Shown in pieces: positions 8,698 to 17,730 of a stretch of DNA of 64,000 bases; the first letter of the stretch is position 1; each line of letters starts with the position of its first letter. The translations under genes were made by a program, and so were the position numbers. The stretch is from Pseudaeromonas sharmana. GTDB taxonomy: Bacteria; Pseudomonadota; Gammaproteobacteria; Enterobacterales; Aeromonadaceae. The stretch lies in NCBI RefSeq assembly GCF_042649925.1, contig NZ_JBHSAF010000014.1, positions 1,029,559-1,093,558 on the forward strand. Reading direction: 5' to 3'. The notes under the pieces are model-generated. The model saw only the letters and a list, made by a program, of their open reading frames with translations. It was not told where the DNA came from and did no database searches.

Positions 8698-10614
8698 TTA
8701 CTTCTTGTCGTCTTTGACTTCTTCAAATTCGGCATCGACCACATCATCCTGCGGTTGGGCCTGTTGCTGCCCCGCCTCGGCTTGCCCTTGCGGCTGACCC
8801 TGTTGCTGTGCCAGCTCCAGCAGTTTCTGTGCTGCGGTCATCAGCGCCTGTTGCTTGGCTTCGATAGCCGCCTTGTCGTCACCCTTCAGCGCCTCTTCCA
8901 GGGACTTGATGGCGTCGTCAATCTTGCTCTTCTCATCCGCAGGCAAGGCATCGCCGGCATCCGTCATCTGCTTGCGAGTCGCGTGGATCAACGCATCGGC
9001 CTGGTTGCGAGCCTGAACCAGCTCTTCGAACTTCTTGTCTTCGGCAGCGTTGGCTTCGGCTTCGCGTACCATGCGCTCGATTTCTGCATCGGACAGACCA
9101 GAAGAGGCCTGGATGGTGATCTTCTGTTCCTTGCCCGTATCCTTGTCCTTGGCGGACACGTGCAGAATACCGTCGGCATCGATATCAAACGTCACCTCGA
9201 TCTGTGGCAGACCGCGTGGCGCCGGACGGATACCTTCCAGATTAAACTGGCCCAGTGACTTGTTGTCAGGGGCGCGCTTGCGCTCACCTTGCAACACATG
9301 AATGGTCACTGCGGACTGATTGTCATCGGCAGTAGAGAAGACCTGGGACTTCTTGGTCGGAATCGTGGTGTTCTTCTCGATCAACGCAGTCATCACGCCA
9401 CCCATGGTTTCGATCCCCAGAGACAGCGGAGTCACGTCCAGCAACAGCACGTCATGCTTCTCGCCAGCCAACACGCCACCCTGGATCGCAGCACCCATGG
9501 CCACCGCTTCGTCTGGATTCACATCCTTACGCGGTTCCTTGCCGAAGAAATCTGCCACTGCCTTCTGCACCATCGGCATCCGGGTCTGGCCACCGACCAG
9601 AATAACGTCGTCGATTTCGGACACCGACAGACCTGCATCCTGCAGCGCGACACGAACCGGCTCCAGCGAATTCTTGACCATGTCTTCAACCAGGGACTCC
9701 AGCTTGGAGCGGGTCACCTTGATGTTCATGTGCTTCGGCCCGGTCTGGTCAGCCGTGATGTACGGCAGATTGACATCGGTCTGCTGCGCAGAAGAGAGCT
9801 CGATCTTGGCCTTTTCTGCCGCTTCCTTCAGACGTTGCAGCGCCAGCATGTCATTGCGCAGGTCGATACCTTGCTCACGCTTGAATTCGTCAACCAGATA
9901 GTTGATCAGACGGTTGTCAAAGTCTTCACCCCCCAGGTGGGTGTTACCGTTGGTGGCCAACACTTCGAAGGTCTTCTCACCATCCATCTCATCGATCTCG
10001 ATGATGGAGATGTCAAAGGTACCACCACCCAGGTCATATACCGCAATCTTGCGCTCGCCCTGAACCTTGTTCACGCCATAGGCAAATGCGGCGGCAGTCG
10101 GCTCGTTGATAATGCGCTTGACTTCCAGACCGGCAATGCGGCCGGCATCCTTGGTTGCCTGACGCTGTGCATCGTTAAAGTAGGCTGGCACCGTGATAAC
10201 GGCTTCCGTCACCGGCTCGCCGAGGAAATCCTCGGCGGTTTTCTTCATCTTCTTCAGCACTTCGGCAGAGATTTGCGGCGGTGCCATCTTCTTGCCTTTA
10301 ACCTCAACCCACGCATCGCCATTGTCAGCGCGGCTGATGCCATACGGCATGATCTTCAGATCGCGTTGTACTTCTTCGTCTTCAAAACGACGACCAATCA
10401 AACGCTTGATGGCGAACAGGGTATTGCGCGGATTGGTCACCGCCTGACGCTTGGCCGGCTGGCCAACCAGAATTTCACCATCATCGGCATAGGCGATGAT
10501 GGACGGCGTGGTGCGATCGCCTTCAGCGTTTTCGATAACGCGAGCATGATCGCCATCCAGAATGGCTACACAGGAGTTGGTGGTGCCGAGGTCAATACCA
10601 ATGATCTTACCCAT
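8698..10614 (-). CDS. dnaK: Molecular chaperone DnaK (Hsp70)
   Basis: A 638-residue ATP-dependent chaperone (E. coli 638). The ATPase domain shows IGIDLGTTNSCVAI, the phosphate-2 motif IAVYDLGGGTFDISI and VILVGGQTRMPMVQ. The substrate-binding domain begins around LLLDVTPLSLGIETMGG. The C-terminal lid ends in a Gln-rich stretch and the DDVVDAEFEEVKDDKK tail that helps co-chaperone coupling. It is first gene of dnaK-dnaJ, preceded by a near-perfect sigma-32 promoter. grpE, its exchange factor, lies just upstream on the same strand. Confidence 0.99.
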   Translation of the reverse strand: MGKIIGIDLGTTNSCVAILDGDHARVIENAEGDRTTPSIIAYADDGEILVGQPAKRQAVTNPRNTLFAIKRLIGRRFEDEEVQRDLKIMPYGISRADNGDAWVEVKGKKMAPPQISAEVLKKMKKTAEDFLGEPVTEAVITVPAYFNDAQRQATKDAGRIAGLEVKRIINEPTAAAFAYGVNKVQGERKIAVYDLGGGTFDISIIEIDEMDGEKTFEVLATNGNTHLGGEDFDNRLINYLVDEFKREQGIDLRNDMLALQRLKEAAEKAKIELSSAQQTDVNLPYITADQTGPKHMNIKVTRSKLESLVEDMVKNSLEPVRVALQDAGLSVSEIDDVILVGGQTRMPMVQKAVADFFGKEPRKDVNPDEAVAMGAAIQGGVLAGEKHDVLLLDVTPLSLGIETMGGVMTALIEKNTTIPTKKSQVFSTADDNQSAVTIHVLQGERKRAPDNKSLGQFNLEGIRPAPRGLPQIEVTFDIDADGILHVSAKDKDTGKEQKITIQASSGLSDAEIERMVREAEANAAEDKKFEELVQARNQADALIHATRKQMTDAGDALPADEKSKIDDAIKSLEEALKGDDKAAIEAKQQALMTAAQKLLELAQQQGQPQGQAEAGQQQAQPQDDVVDAEFEEVKDDKK

Positions 10615-10668
10615 TTTTACTCTCCGAAAATCTGCAATCTAACTTGCTTCAAACCTGTTATGGCTACG

Positions 10669-10697
10669 AAATGGGGTCAGGGTTTGCGCTTTTCAAG
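10669..10697 (-). promoter_or_regulatory. Sigma-32 (heat-shock) promoter of dnaK
   Basis: Read on the minus strand: CTTGAAA at the -35 position, a 14-nt spacer, then CCCCATTT at the -10 position. This matches the RpoH consensus (CTTGAAA, 11-16 nt, CCCCATNT). It lies 55 nt upstream of the dnaK start codon. Confidence 0.9.
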
Positions 10698-10779
10698 CCC
10701 CAAGATGCAGCGGCATCCTCTCTTCCCCATCGGCCTTGGCTTGTATATGTGGACGGCAACAGTGCTCTTCAAGGGGGCA

Positions 10780-10815
10780 TTTAAAAAAACCCACCAGCTA
10801 AGGGTGGGTTTTTCA
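10780..10815 (-). terminator. Terminator after grpE
   Basis: On the minus strand AACCCACC pairs with GGTGGGTT around a 7-nt loop, followed by a run of seven T. It directly follows the grpE stop and separates grpE from the dnaK promoter. Confidence 0.85.
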
Positions 10816-10826
10816 TGCCATCAGGC

Positions 10827-11405
10827 TCAGGCTGACGTATTAACACTTGGCGCGCGCGCCACCATCACCATGGCCGGACGGATGACACGGCCATTGAGCT
10901 CGTAACCCTTTTGCATGACGGCCAGGACGGTATTCGGCGCCACATCCGGGTTCTCAATCATGCTCATCGCCTGATGTTTGTTTGGATCGAACGGCGTACC
11001 TTGCGGGTCGATAACCTCGACGCCGAACTTGCTGACCGTGGCCAGCATAGAACGCAGTGTCAACTCCACACCCTCCAGGGTCGGCTTCAACTGCTCGTTG
11101 TCACGGTCCGACAGCTCGAGCGCTCGCTCCAGACTGTCAATCACGGGTAACAGATCGCCAGCAAACTTCTCGAGGGCAAACTTGTGTGCCTTTTCTACAT
11201 CCTGAGCGGCCCGGCGACGCAGGTTTTCCATCTCAGCCGCGATACGCAAGGCCCGATCCTTCTCTTCCTGCACCGCAGCTTCAGCTTGTTCCAGCTTTTG
11301 CTGCAATACCGTCAGTTCACCCTCGACGTCCGTAATCTGGCTTTCCAGCTCGGCTTCGTTGATTGGCTCCTGGGCTTGATCCATCGGTTGATCCTGGTTG
11401 CTCAT
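10827..11405 (-). CDS. grpE: Nucleotide exchange factor GrpE
   Basis: A 192-residue DnaK exchange factor. An acidic N-terminus leads into a long coiled coil (about residues 25-70, rich in Q and E), then the four-helix region with AAEMENLRRRAAQDVEKAHK. The C-terminal beta domain holds FDPNKHQAMSMIENPD, NTVLAVMQKGYELNGRVIRPAMV. It is divergent from nadK, as in E. coli, and carries its own sigma-32 promoter and terminator. Confidence 0.97.
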   Translation of the reverse strand: MSNQDQPMDQAQEPINEAELESQITDVEGELTVLQQKLEQAEAAVQEEKDRALRIAAEMENLRRRAAQDVEKAHKFALEKFAGDLLPVIDSLERALELSDRDNEQLKPTLEGVELTLRSMLATVSKFGVEVIDPQGTPFDPNKHQAMSMIENPDVAPNTVLAVMQKGYELNGRVIRPAMVMVARAPSVNTSA

Positions 11406-11443
11406 GACATCTCCAACATTCGTTGCTTATTACGTGTGGCCCT

Positions 11444-11472
11444 ATTATGGGGGCGCCGGCTCGCCTTTCAAG
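11444..11472 (-). promoter_or_regulatory. Sigma-32 (heat-shock) promoter of grpE
   Basis: On the minus strand CTTGAAA, a 13-nt spacer and CCCCATAAT lie 39-67 nt upstream of the grpE start codon, a near-consensus RpoH promoter. It sits in the divergent grpE-nadK intergenic region. Confidence 0.88.
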
Positions 11473-11557
11473 GTCTCTCGGGTCAGATGGTGCGACACCT
11501 GGCGCCGGTGCGGTTTCGCAGTATACTGGGCCATTACGGTTTGCGGCGGAAAAAAGC

Positions 11558-12442
11558 ATGTCACTTCAATTCGATACCATAGCGCTGATAGGTAAACCCC
11601 ATCATCATGGCGCGAATCAGACACTCAGTAGCCTGTACGAGTTTCTGCGCGCACAGGGTATGCGAGTGGTGATCGAAAGCCGGGTCTCGGAGCAACTGGA
11701 CATCCCGGGCTGCGAAATCGGCGAGCTGGCTGAACTGGGCAAGATTGCCGACATGGCCATTGTTGTTGGTGGCGACGGTAATATGTTGGGCGCAGCGCGC
11801 ATCCTGGCCCGACATGACGTACCGGTATTGGGTGTCAATCGCGGCAACCTGGGCTTCCTTACCGATTTGTCGCCGCAGGATTTTGCCGCCCCACTGACGG
11901 CGGTACTCGCCGGTCACTACCAGATAGAAGAGCGTTTTTTGCTCAGTGCCAGCGTCCATCGCTATGGCGAGCAACACGCGGCAGGTAATGCGTTGAATGA
12001 GGCGGTACTCCACCCCGGAAAAATTGCACATATGATCGATTTTGCCGTGCATATCGATGATGTGTTCATGTATAGCCAACGCGCTGACGGCATTATCGTC
12101 GCCACTCCAACTGGCTCGACGGCCTACGCGCTCTCCGCCGGTGGCCCGATTCTGACACCGCAACTCAACGCGATGGCCCTGGTCCCGATGTTTCCGCACA
12201 CCCTCAGTTGCCGGCCTATCGTCATTGACGCCGACAGTGAGGTGAAGCTGGTACTGTCACCGGACAATATCGACGATCAATTGCAAGTCAGCTGTGACGG
12301 CCAACTAAGCCTGAATGTTCATCCTGGCGACGAGATCCTGATTCGCAAGTGTCAGCACAAGCTAAAACTCATACATCCTCTTGGGCACAGTTATTTTAAT
12401 GTGTTGCGTAATAAACTGGGCTGGGGCAGCAAATTGTTCTGA
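11558..12442 (+). CDS. nadK: NAD kinase NadK
   Basis: A 294-residue cytoplasmic enzyme that phosphorylates NAD to NADP using ATP (E. coli 292). The catalytic GGDGN motif is in VVGGDGNMLGAAR near residue 73. The NE of ALNEAVLH and the glycine-rich TPTGSTAYALSAGGP complete the active site. The ATG giving MSLQFDTIALIGKP aligns with homologues; upstream in-frame starts lie in the heat-shock promoter region. It is divergent from grpE and followed by recN, the E. coli order. Confidence 0.97.
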   Translation: MSLQFDTIALIGKPHHHGANQTLSSLYEFLRAQGMRVVIESRVSEQLDIPGCEIGELAELGKIADMAIVVGGDGNMLGAARILARHDVPVLGVNRGNLGFLTDLSPQDFAAPLTAVLAGHYQIEERFLLSASVHRYGEQHAAGNALNEAVLHPGKIAHMIDFAVHIDDVFMYSQRADGIIVATPTGSTAYALSAGGPILTPQLNAMALVPMFPHTLSCRPIVIDADSEVKLVLSPDNIDDQLQVSCDGQLSLNVHPGDEILIRKCQHKLKLIHPLGHSYFNVLRNKLGWGSKLF

Positions 12443-12482
12443 GCTCTCTCACAACCAGGGACTGATGCATTAAGCAGCACTT

Positions 12483-12502
12483 TACTGTATCAATAACCAG
12501 TA
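12483..12502 (+). promoter_or_regulatory. SOS (LexA) box 1 of recN
   Basis: TACTGTATCAATAACCAGTA fits CTGT-N8-ACAG with one mismatch (CCAG). It lies 38 nt upstream of the recN start. Its spacing from box 2 resembles the E. coli recN promoter. Confidence 0.8.
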
Positions 12503-12504
12503 TA

Positions 12505-12524
12505 TACTGTTCGTTAATACAGTA
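12505..12524 (+). promoter_or_regulatory. SOS (LexA) box 2 of recN
   Basis: TACTGTTCGTTAATACAGTA is a perfect CTGT-N8-ACAG LexA site ending 15 nt before the recN ATG, so bound LexA would block the promoter. Together with box 1 it indicates tight SOS control. Confidence 0.92.
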
Positions 12525-12539
12525 ATTGTGAGTATCACC

Positions 12540-14210
12540 ATGCTGACCCAACTGACTGTCCAGAACTTTGCGATCGTACGCTTTCTTGAACTTGAGCTGC
12601 ATGCCGGCATGACCTGCATTACCGGTGAAACCGGTGCTGGAAAATCCATCGCGATCGACGCCCTCGGTCTATGCCTTGGTGAACGCGCCGAGGGAAATAT
12701 GGTCCGTCCCGGAGCCGAACGCAGTGAACTGACAGCCCGTTTTTCATTGGAGCGCAATCCGGCGGCCCGGTTGTGGCTGCAACAGCATGAATTGCTGCAA
12801 GAGGATGAGTGCTTATTGCGCCGAGTCATCACGGCCGAGGGGCGCTCTCGAGCCTACATTAACGGCACGCCCGTTCCTGTCACGCAGTTACGTAGCTTGG
12901 GACAGCTCCTGATCAACATTCACGGCCAACACGCCCATCAATTGTTGCTGCGCGCCGAACACCAACTGACCATCCTCGATGCCTATGCCGGCCATCAAGA
13001 GCTGCTGCAGGGCACCCGCAACGCATACCAACAGTGGCGTCAAAGTCAGAGCGAGCTGCAGCGCCTGGAACAGGAGCGCAGTCAGCGCGATGCCAGACGA
13101 CAACTCTTGGAGTATCAAGTTGACGAGCTGGACCAATTCGCGCTGCAGGATGGTGAGTTCGAAGAAATCGAAACCGAGCACAGCCGTCTGGCGAACCGTG
13201 GCGAAATTGTCGAAGCCTGTCAGGCCAGTCTCGAGTTACTGCAAGATGGCGACGATATCACGCTGGTCAGCCTGTTAAATCAAACCTGCCACCGTCTCGA
13301 TGATATCTGCGCCATGGATGAGCGTCTGCTTCCGGTGAACCAGATGCTGCAAGAAGCCTTGATACAGGTGCAAGAGAGTCATCAGGAGTTGCGGCATTAC
13401 CTGGATAGCCTGGATCTGGACCCTGAACGGTTATCACTGCTCGATGAACGGCTCTCACGCAGCATGGCCTTGTCGCGCAAGCATCATGTCCGGCCGCAAG
13501 CACTCTATGCACACCATCAGCAACTCGCAAGTGAACTGGCTGCCCTGAGCGCAGACGATGCCAGGTTAGATTCGCTTCGAGACGAGTTGGGACACTTGCA
13601 TGCGCATTATATCGAGCAGGCGCATCGACTCAGTGCCAGCCGCCAGCGTCACGCCGAGGAGTTGGCACAACGGATCAGTTCGCGCATCCAGGCACTGGCG
13701 ATGCCTCACGGCCAGCTGACGATACAGGTTCAGCCGCATGCTGATGCCACACCGTCGGCACTGGGACAGGACCTGGTTGAATTTCTCGTCACGACCAATC
13801 CAGGGCAACCACCGCAAGCCCTGGCCAAAGTGGCCTCCGGGGGGGAGTTGTCTCGCATCAGCCTGGCCATCCAGGTCATTACTGCCGAGCGCATCGCCAC
13901 ACCAAGCCTGATTTTCGATGAGGTCGACGTCGGCATCAGTGGCCCGACAGCGAATGTGGTCGGTAAGCTGCTACGCGAGCTGGGGCGCTCGACCCAGGTG
14001 CTGGTCGTTACCCATTTGCCACAAGTTGCGGGGCAAGGACACCATCATCTCTTCGTCAGCAAGCACAGTGATGGTCACGAGACCGAAACCCTGATGCAAC
14101 GTCTCGACAAACAAGGGCGACTCGATGAATTGGCGCGCTTGCTTGGCGGCGATCAGATCACCCGCAATACCCTGGCCAATGCCCGAGAGCTCCTGCAAGC
14201 GGCCGAATGA
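12540..14210 (+). CDS. recN: DNA repair protein RecN (SMC-like)
   Basis: A 556-residue SMC-like ATPase for double-strand break repair. Walker A is GETGAGKS near residue 30. A long coiled-coil arm follows, with Gln/Glu-rich helices around residues 150-360. The C-terminal half-domain carries the signature KVASGGELSRISLA and Walker B LIFDEVDVGISG, then VLVVTHLPQVA. The ATG (MLTQLTVQNFAIV) is chosen over a GTG four codons upstream by homology. Two SOS boxes precede it, so it should be induced by DNA damage. Confidence 0.97.
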   Translation: MLTQLTVQNFAIVRFLELELHAGMTCITGETGAGKSIAIDALGLCLGERAEGNMVRPGAERSELTARFSLERNPAARLWLQQHELLQEDECLLRRVITAEGRSRAYINGTPVPVTQLRSLGQLLINIHGQHAHQLLLRAEHQLTILDAYAGHQELLQGTRNAYQQWRQSQSELQRLEQERSQRDARRQLLEYQVDELDQFALQDGEFEEIETEHSRLANRGEIVEACQASLELLQDGDDITLVSLLNQTCHRLDDICAMDERLLPVNQMLQEALIQVQESHQELRHYLDSLDLDPERLSLLDERLSRSMALSRKHHVRPQALYAHHQQLASELAALSADDARLDSLRDELGHLHAHYIEQAHRLSASRQRHAEELAQRISSRIQALAMPHGQLTIQVQPHADATPSALGQDLVEFLVTTNPGQPPQALAKVASGGELSRISLAIQVITAERIATPSLIFDEVDVGISGPTANVVGKLLRELGRSTQVLVVTHLPQVAGQGHHHLFVSKHSDGHETETLMQRLDKQGRLDELARLLGGDQITRNTLANARELLQAAE

Positions 14211-14318
14211 CGCACAACCTGCGGATGGCACAGCTTTTATGTCCATCCGCTTTTACTTCATACGCGTTCCCCGTTATCATCACCGCCAGCTTGAATGGTT
14301 CTGATGGACAATAACTCG

Positions 14319-14657
14319 ATGCGCATTAAATTCCTGCTTGTCAGCACACTCTCTGCCGCCCTGCTTATGACCAGTGGCTGTGTCTATCGCATAGATGTGC
14401 CGCAGGGCAACTTCGTCGAACAAAAGCAAATTGAACAATTGCGTGCCGGCATGACCCGTGAACAAGTGGCTTATGTGCTGGGTAGCCCCATGGTGCAAGA
14501 TGCCTTCGATAATTCGACCTGGCATTACGTCTATTACCTGCGTGAAGGCTGGAACGAACCAAAACGTAAAACCCTGACCGTTCACTTTGCTGGCGATAAA
14601 CTGAGCTCGGTCAACGGCGATTTCCCGGCCCCCAAGAGCTTTAACATGCCGTTGTGA
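14319..14657 (+). CDS. bamE: Outer membrane assembly lipoprotein BamE (SmpA)
   Basis: A 112-residue lipoprotein of the BAM complex that inserts outer-membrane proteins. It has a signal peptide with lipobox LMTSGC about residues 16-21, the conserved RAGMTREQVAYVLGSPMVQD and the WHYVYY strand. The start MRIKFLL gives a normal lipoprotein signal; two in-frame ATGs lie 5 and 8 codons upstream and cannot be excluded. It follows recN, as in E. coli, and ends at a clear terminator. Confidence 0.94.
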   Translation: MRIKFLLVSTLSAALLMTSGCVYRIDVPQGNFVEQKQIEQLRAGMTREQVAYVLGSPMVQDAFDNSTWHYVYYLREGWNEPKRKTLTVHFAGDKLSSVNGDFPAPKSFNMPL

Positions 14658-14680
14658 TAACACGCGACATCACCAATCAA

Positions 14681-14708
14681 AAACGCCCTGTCATCACAGG
14701 GCGTTTTT
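14681..14708. terminator. Bidirectional terminator between bamE and rnfH
   Basis: AAACGCCCTGT / ACAGGGCGTTTTT forms a perfect stem with a 4-nt loop. A tracts on one side and T tracts on the other allow function on both strands between convergent bamE and rnfH. Confidence 0.85.
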
Positions 14709-14784
14709 CATTTTGACGCGATACGACTGCAAGCTCCGACACGCAATACCGCAACGCGGGCGCAGGACCACAGCACACTCCAAC

Positions 14785-15081
14785 TCATCCGCCCCGCTCT
14801 TTAGCCTTGTCTGCCCGCTGCTTACGCATGGCTCGGGGGTCTGCCGTCAGTGGACGATAAACCTCGATGCGTTCACCACCACGCAGCAACGTATCCAACG
14901 ATACCAGACGACTGTAAATACCGACCTTCAGCGTTTCGAGTACCAGTTCAGGCACCCGTTGCAGCAAACCACTGGCCTGGATCGCGTCACGCACTGTGCT
15001 ACCAGCAACCAGTTTGACGACCAGCAAGGTCTGCTTCTGTGGCAAGGCATAAACCACCTCGGCACGAATCAACTCACTCAC
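14785..15081 (-). CDS. rnfH: RnfH family ubiquitin-like protein
   Basis: A 98-residue beta-grasp (ubiquitin-like) protein, UPF0125/RnfH family, of unclear cellular function. The characteristic opening RAEVVYALPQKQ, central VPELVLETLKVGIYSRLVSLD and the RIEVYRPLTADPRAMRKQRA tail are all present. It overlaps the end of ratA by 8 nt, the conserved ratA-rnfH pair opposite smpB. Confidence 0.93.
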   Translation of the reverse strand: MSELIRAEVVYALPQKQTLLVVKLVAGSTVRDAIQASGLLQRVPELVLETLKVGIYSRLVSLDTLLRGGERIEVYRPLTADPRAMRKQRADKAKERGG

Positions 15082-15508
15082 CGTACACCTCCTTTGCTCG
15101 CAGGGTGAAGGCCTGCACCATCATCTGGACCAGCTCGGTGAAGATACGGCCAAACGCCAGCTCGACCAAGCGCGAGCTGAACTCGAACTCCAACGCCAAC
15201 TCGACCTTGCTGGCATCGTCATCAAGGGGAGTAAAAGTCCAGGTGCCCTGGAGATGGCGAAAAGGCCCCTCCACCAGCGTCATCGAGATCACACGTCCAG
15301 GTTGCAGCTGGTTGCGTGTGGTAAAACCATGATGAATGCCGGCCTTGGCCACATCGACACGCGCAACCATCTCTGCCCCGTGCAGGCTGAGTACCTCACT
15401 ACCGACACATCCCGGCAGGAACTGCGGGTAAGCGGCAACATCATTAACCAGGTGATACATCTGCTCGGCACTGAACATCACCAGAGCACTGCGCTGAATA
15501 CGGGACAT
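15074..15508 (-). CDS. ratA: Type II toxin-antitoxin system RatA family toxin / START-domain protein
   Basis: A 144-residue START/COQ10-like protein. In E. coli the homologue was described as a toxin that binds 50S subunits; relatives resemble the ubiquinone-binding COQ10. Visible motifs are the opening RIQRSALVMFSAEQMYHLVNDV, YPQFLPGC and the C-terminal ELAFGRIFTELVQMMVQAF. An ideal AGGAGG precedes the ATG (MSRIQRS). It is divergent from smpB, and rnfH overlaps its 3' end. Confidence 0.94.
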   Translation of the reverse strand: MSRIQRSALVMFSAEQMYHLVNDVAAYPQFLPGCVGSEVLSLHGAEMVARVDVAKAGIHHGFTTRNQLQPGRVISMTLVEGPFRHLQGTWTFTPLDDDASKVELALEFEFSSRLVELAFGRIFTELVQMMVQAFTLRAKEVYGE

Positions 15509-15672
15509 CAAGCCTCCTCGCAAAACGAGGCAAAATTCTAGCATCGAAGCGAAAAATCGCATCCGAAATCTGCAGCGGCCCCGACCATGAGCCGACGCTT
15601 GTTTACTGTACGCGGCACGTCCGTATAATGGCCGGCTTGATGTATGCAAATGAATGTTAAAAGGTTACCCGC

Positions 15673-16155
15673 ATGAGCAAGAACAAAAGTAAGAACGCCG
15701 GGTCCAACACCATAGCGCTGAATAAAAAGGCGCGTCATGAATACTTCATCGAAGATAAGTATGAAGCAGGCCTGGAGCTTCAGGGTTGGGAAGTCAAATC
15801 CTTGCGCGCAGGTAAGGCTAATATCGGTGATGGTTATGTCATTGTCCGTAATGGCGAGGTTTACCTGTTTGGCGCCAACTTCACACCGCTGAGCCTGGCT
15901 TCTACCCACGTGGTCTGCGACCCTACCCGCACCCGCAAGCTGTTGCTGCAAAAGAGCCAGATCGAACGACTGATCGGTCTGGTCGAGCGCCAAGGTTATA
16001 CTCTGATACCCCTCGCCCTCTATTGGAAAAATGCCTGGGTCAAGATCGAGATCGGACTGGCCAAGGGTAAGAAAGAACATGATAAGCGCGATGACCTCAA
16101 AGAACGTGAATGGCAACGCGATAAAGAACGGATGATGAAGAACAAAGGGCGTTAA
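15673..16155 (+). CDS. smpB: tmRNA-binding protein SmpB
   Basis: A 160-residue partner of tmRNA in rescue of stalled ribosomes. The sequence shows ALNKKARHEYFIEDKYEAGL, the EVKSLRAGKANIGDGY motif and the basic C-terminal tail (KGKKEHDKRDDLKERE) that enters the mRNA channel. It lies 46 nt upstream of ssrA on the same strand, so both parts of the system sit together. Confidence 0.98.
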   Translation: MSKNKSKNAGSNTIALNKKARHEYFIEDKYEAGLELQGWEVKSLRAGKANIGDGYVIVRNGEVYLFGANFTPLSLASTHVVCDPTRTRKLLLQKSQIERLIGLVERQGYTLIPLALYWKNAWVKIEIGLAKGKKEHDKRDDLKEREWQRDKERMMKNKGR

Positions 16156-16201
16156 GCCTTGGCCTTAGCCTCCAGTTACGGTAAGATGAGGTCAACACAT
16201 T

Positions 16202-16561
16202 GGGGCTGATTCTGGATTCGACGGGAAATGCGAAACCCAAGGTGCATGCCGAGGTGCGGTAGGCCTCGTTAACAAACCGCAAAAAATAGTCGCAAACGAC
16301 GAAACCTACGCTTTAGCAGCTTAATAACCTGCTCGAAGCCCTTCTACCCTAGCTTGCTTGTGACTTAGGGAATCGGAAGGTCATCCTTCACAAGATCGCG
16401 TGGAAGTCCTGCCTGGGGCGGAAGCGTTAAAACCAATCAGGCTAGTCATTCGGTGGCGTGTCGGTCCGCAGCTGGGTGGCGAATGTAAAGACTCGACTAA
16501 GCATGTAGTACTGAGGATGTAGGTTTTTCGGACGCGGGTTCAAATCCCGCCAGCTCCACCA
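16202..16561 (+). ncRNA. ssrA: tmRNA (SsrA)
   Basis: A 360-nt tmRNA. The 5' half of the tRNA-like domain is GGGGCTGATTCTGGATTCG and the 3' half ends GTTCAAATCCCGCCAGCTCCACCA. The open reading frame at 16292-16324 encodes ANDETYALAA then TAA, the degradation tag, differing from E. coli (ANDENYALAA) by one residue. It is preceded by smpB and followed by a terminator. Confidence 0.98.
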
Positions 16562-16567
16562 ATACTT

Positions 16568-16597
16568 AAGGCCCTGATTTTTCAGGGCCTTTTTCTT
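16568..16597 (+). terminator. Terminator of ssrA
   Basis: AAGGCCCTGA / TCAGGGCCTT around a TTTT loop, followed by TTTCTTT, directly after the tmRNA 3' end. Confidence 0.9.
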
Positions 16598-17138
16598 TGG
16601 TCGAGCAGCAAGGGGTCACACTATGCGCTATCCCGGGCGGCGACTAGCTACTGTTCCGTACGCATCAAAAAAACAGTGCGTCATCTGCTGAATCGCCGGC
16701 ATTGACTGCCATCGCTTTCACTCGTCTCGCCCCCCGATGGCTACCGCCCTGCTTCGCTGATACGGATACACAGTCGCGACATGACTTGGCAAGTAGCGTT
16801 ACGCGTACAGATGTGGCTCCCGACTTACCCGAGTGCCAGTTAGCTTGCGCAACCGATGAGGTTGTGTTCTCGTTTGTTATTGGATCATTGATCGTCGGTG
16901 TAACGTCTGCTGATCAGGAATATCTCCGCCAGGGAGACACTATAAACATCAGACCTCGTCCTTACAGGGATAAAACGACCAATCGCTGAAGCATATCGGT
17001 GACATGTTCAACGGCGTAGCAACAAAAATCACTGTATACAGCTTGTGCTGCGAATCCGGGCTCAGCCCCACCCAGGTGACAGAGCCATCCTTCCACCGTT
17101 ACAGTGTTCACTCTGCCTGACTGCATCAAGGAGACACC
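16598..17138. other. Gene-poor spacer downstream of ssrA
   Basis: About 540 nt hold no convincing gene. A 95-codon frame on the plus strand (16702-16989) shows no recognisable domain and no good ribosome-binding site. The 3' end of ssrA is a common integration site for mobile elements, but no integrase or duplicated tmRNA end is visible, so this may be ordinary spacer or a decayed remnant. Confidence 0.5.
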
Positions 17139-17678
17139 ATGTTCTGCCCGCATTGTGGCCAGCCGACGTTACGTCATTACCAGCAACACGAATATTACTG
17201 TGCCTGTGGTTTCCGTTTTTTTCACAATGCCGCTGCGGCTGTTGCCGCTATCATCCAGCTGCAAGACACCATTCTGGTCACCCGCCGGGCTCGAGCGCCC
17301 GGGCAAGGCCAACTGGATTTCCCTGGCGGCTTTGTCGACCCCGGTGAAACGCTGGAACAAGCACTTTGCCGTGAGCTCAACGAGGAACTGGCCCTGTGCA
17401 TTGCACCGGAACAACTGATCTGGTTTGGCTCGCAAGCCAATGTCTACCCGTTTGCAGGCGTCACTTACTCAACCTGCGATGCCTACTTCCGCGTTGTGCT
17501 ACAGGAACTGCCGCCATTGCACAACGAGGCGGAAATCAGTGAACACTTGTGGTTATCTCCCGCGGCCTTAAGTGCCGATGATTTCGCTTTCGAATCGTCG
17601 AAGCGCGCATTGCAACGGCTGCTCAGCCTGCTTGCTGCCGACGTTGGCGCTGGGGGAACGACCAAAACTGCAGTATAG
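17139..17678 (+). CDS. Nudix hydrolase with N-terminal zinc ribbon
   Basis: A 179-residue cytoplasmic protein. Residues 3-23 form a four-cysteine zinc ribbon (CPHCG and CACG). The Nudix box GGFVDPGETLEQALCRELNEE follows around residues 63-83, with all catalytic glutamates. The glycine after EE in the consensus is replaced by alanine (EELAL). The family removes nucleoside diphosphate-linked groups; the substrate cannot be read from sequence. It resembles NudC-like zinc-ribbon Nudix enzymes but is shorter and lacks their N-terminal domain. It is probably co-transcribed with the DUF3144 gene 52 nt downstream. Confidence 0.85.
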   Translation: MFCPHCGQPTLRHYQQHEYYCACGFRFFHNAAAAVAAIIQLQDTILVTRRARAPGQGQLDFPGGFVDPGETLEQALCRELNEELALCIAPEQLIWFGSQANVYPFAGVTYSTCDAYFRVVLQELPPLHNEAEISEHLWLSPAALSADDFAFESSKRALQRLLSLLAADVGAGGTTKTAV

Positions 17679-17730
17679 TGCCGGCATTTGGCAGCCCTCG
17701 TGTCGCCGCCCCCCACCGTCAGGAGAAAAC

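Noticed and set aside
9289..10905. 538-codon frame antisense to dnaK
   Set aside because: It mirrors the strongly biased dnaK codon use; dnaK on the minus strand is certain, so the opposite frame is a shadow.
16702..16989. 95-codon frame downstream of ssrA as a gene or integrative element remnant
   Set aside because: No recognisable domain, no ribosome-binding site, Arg/Pro/Ser-rich content typical of a chance frame, and no att duplication or integrase.
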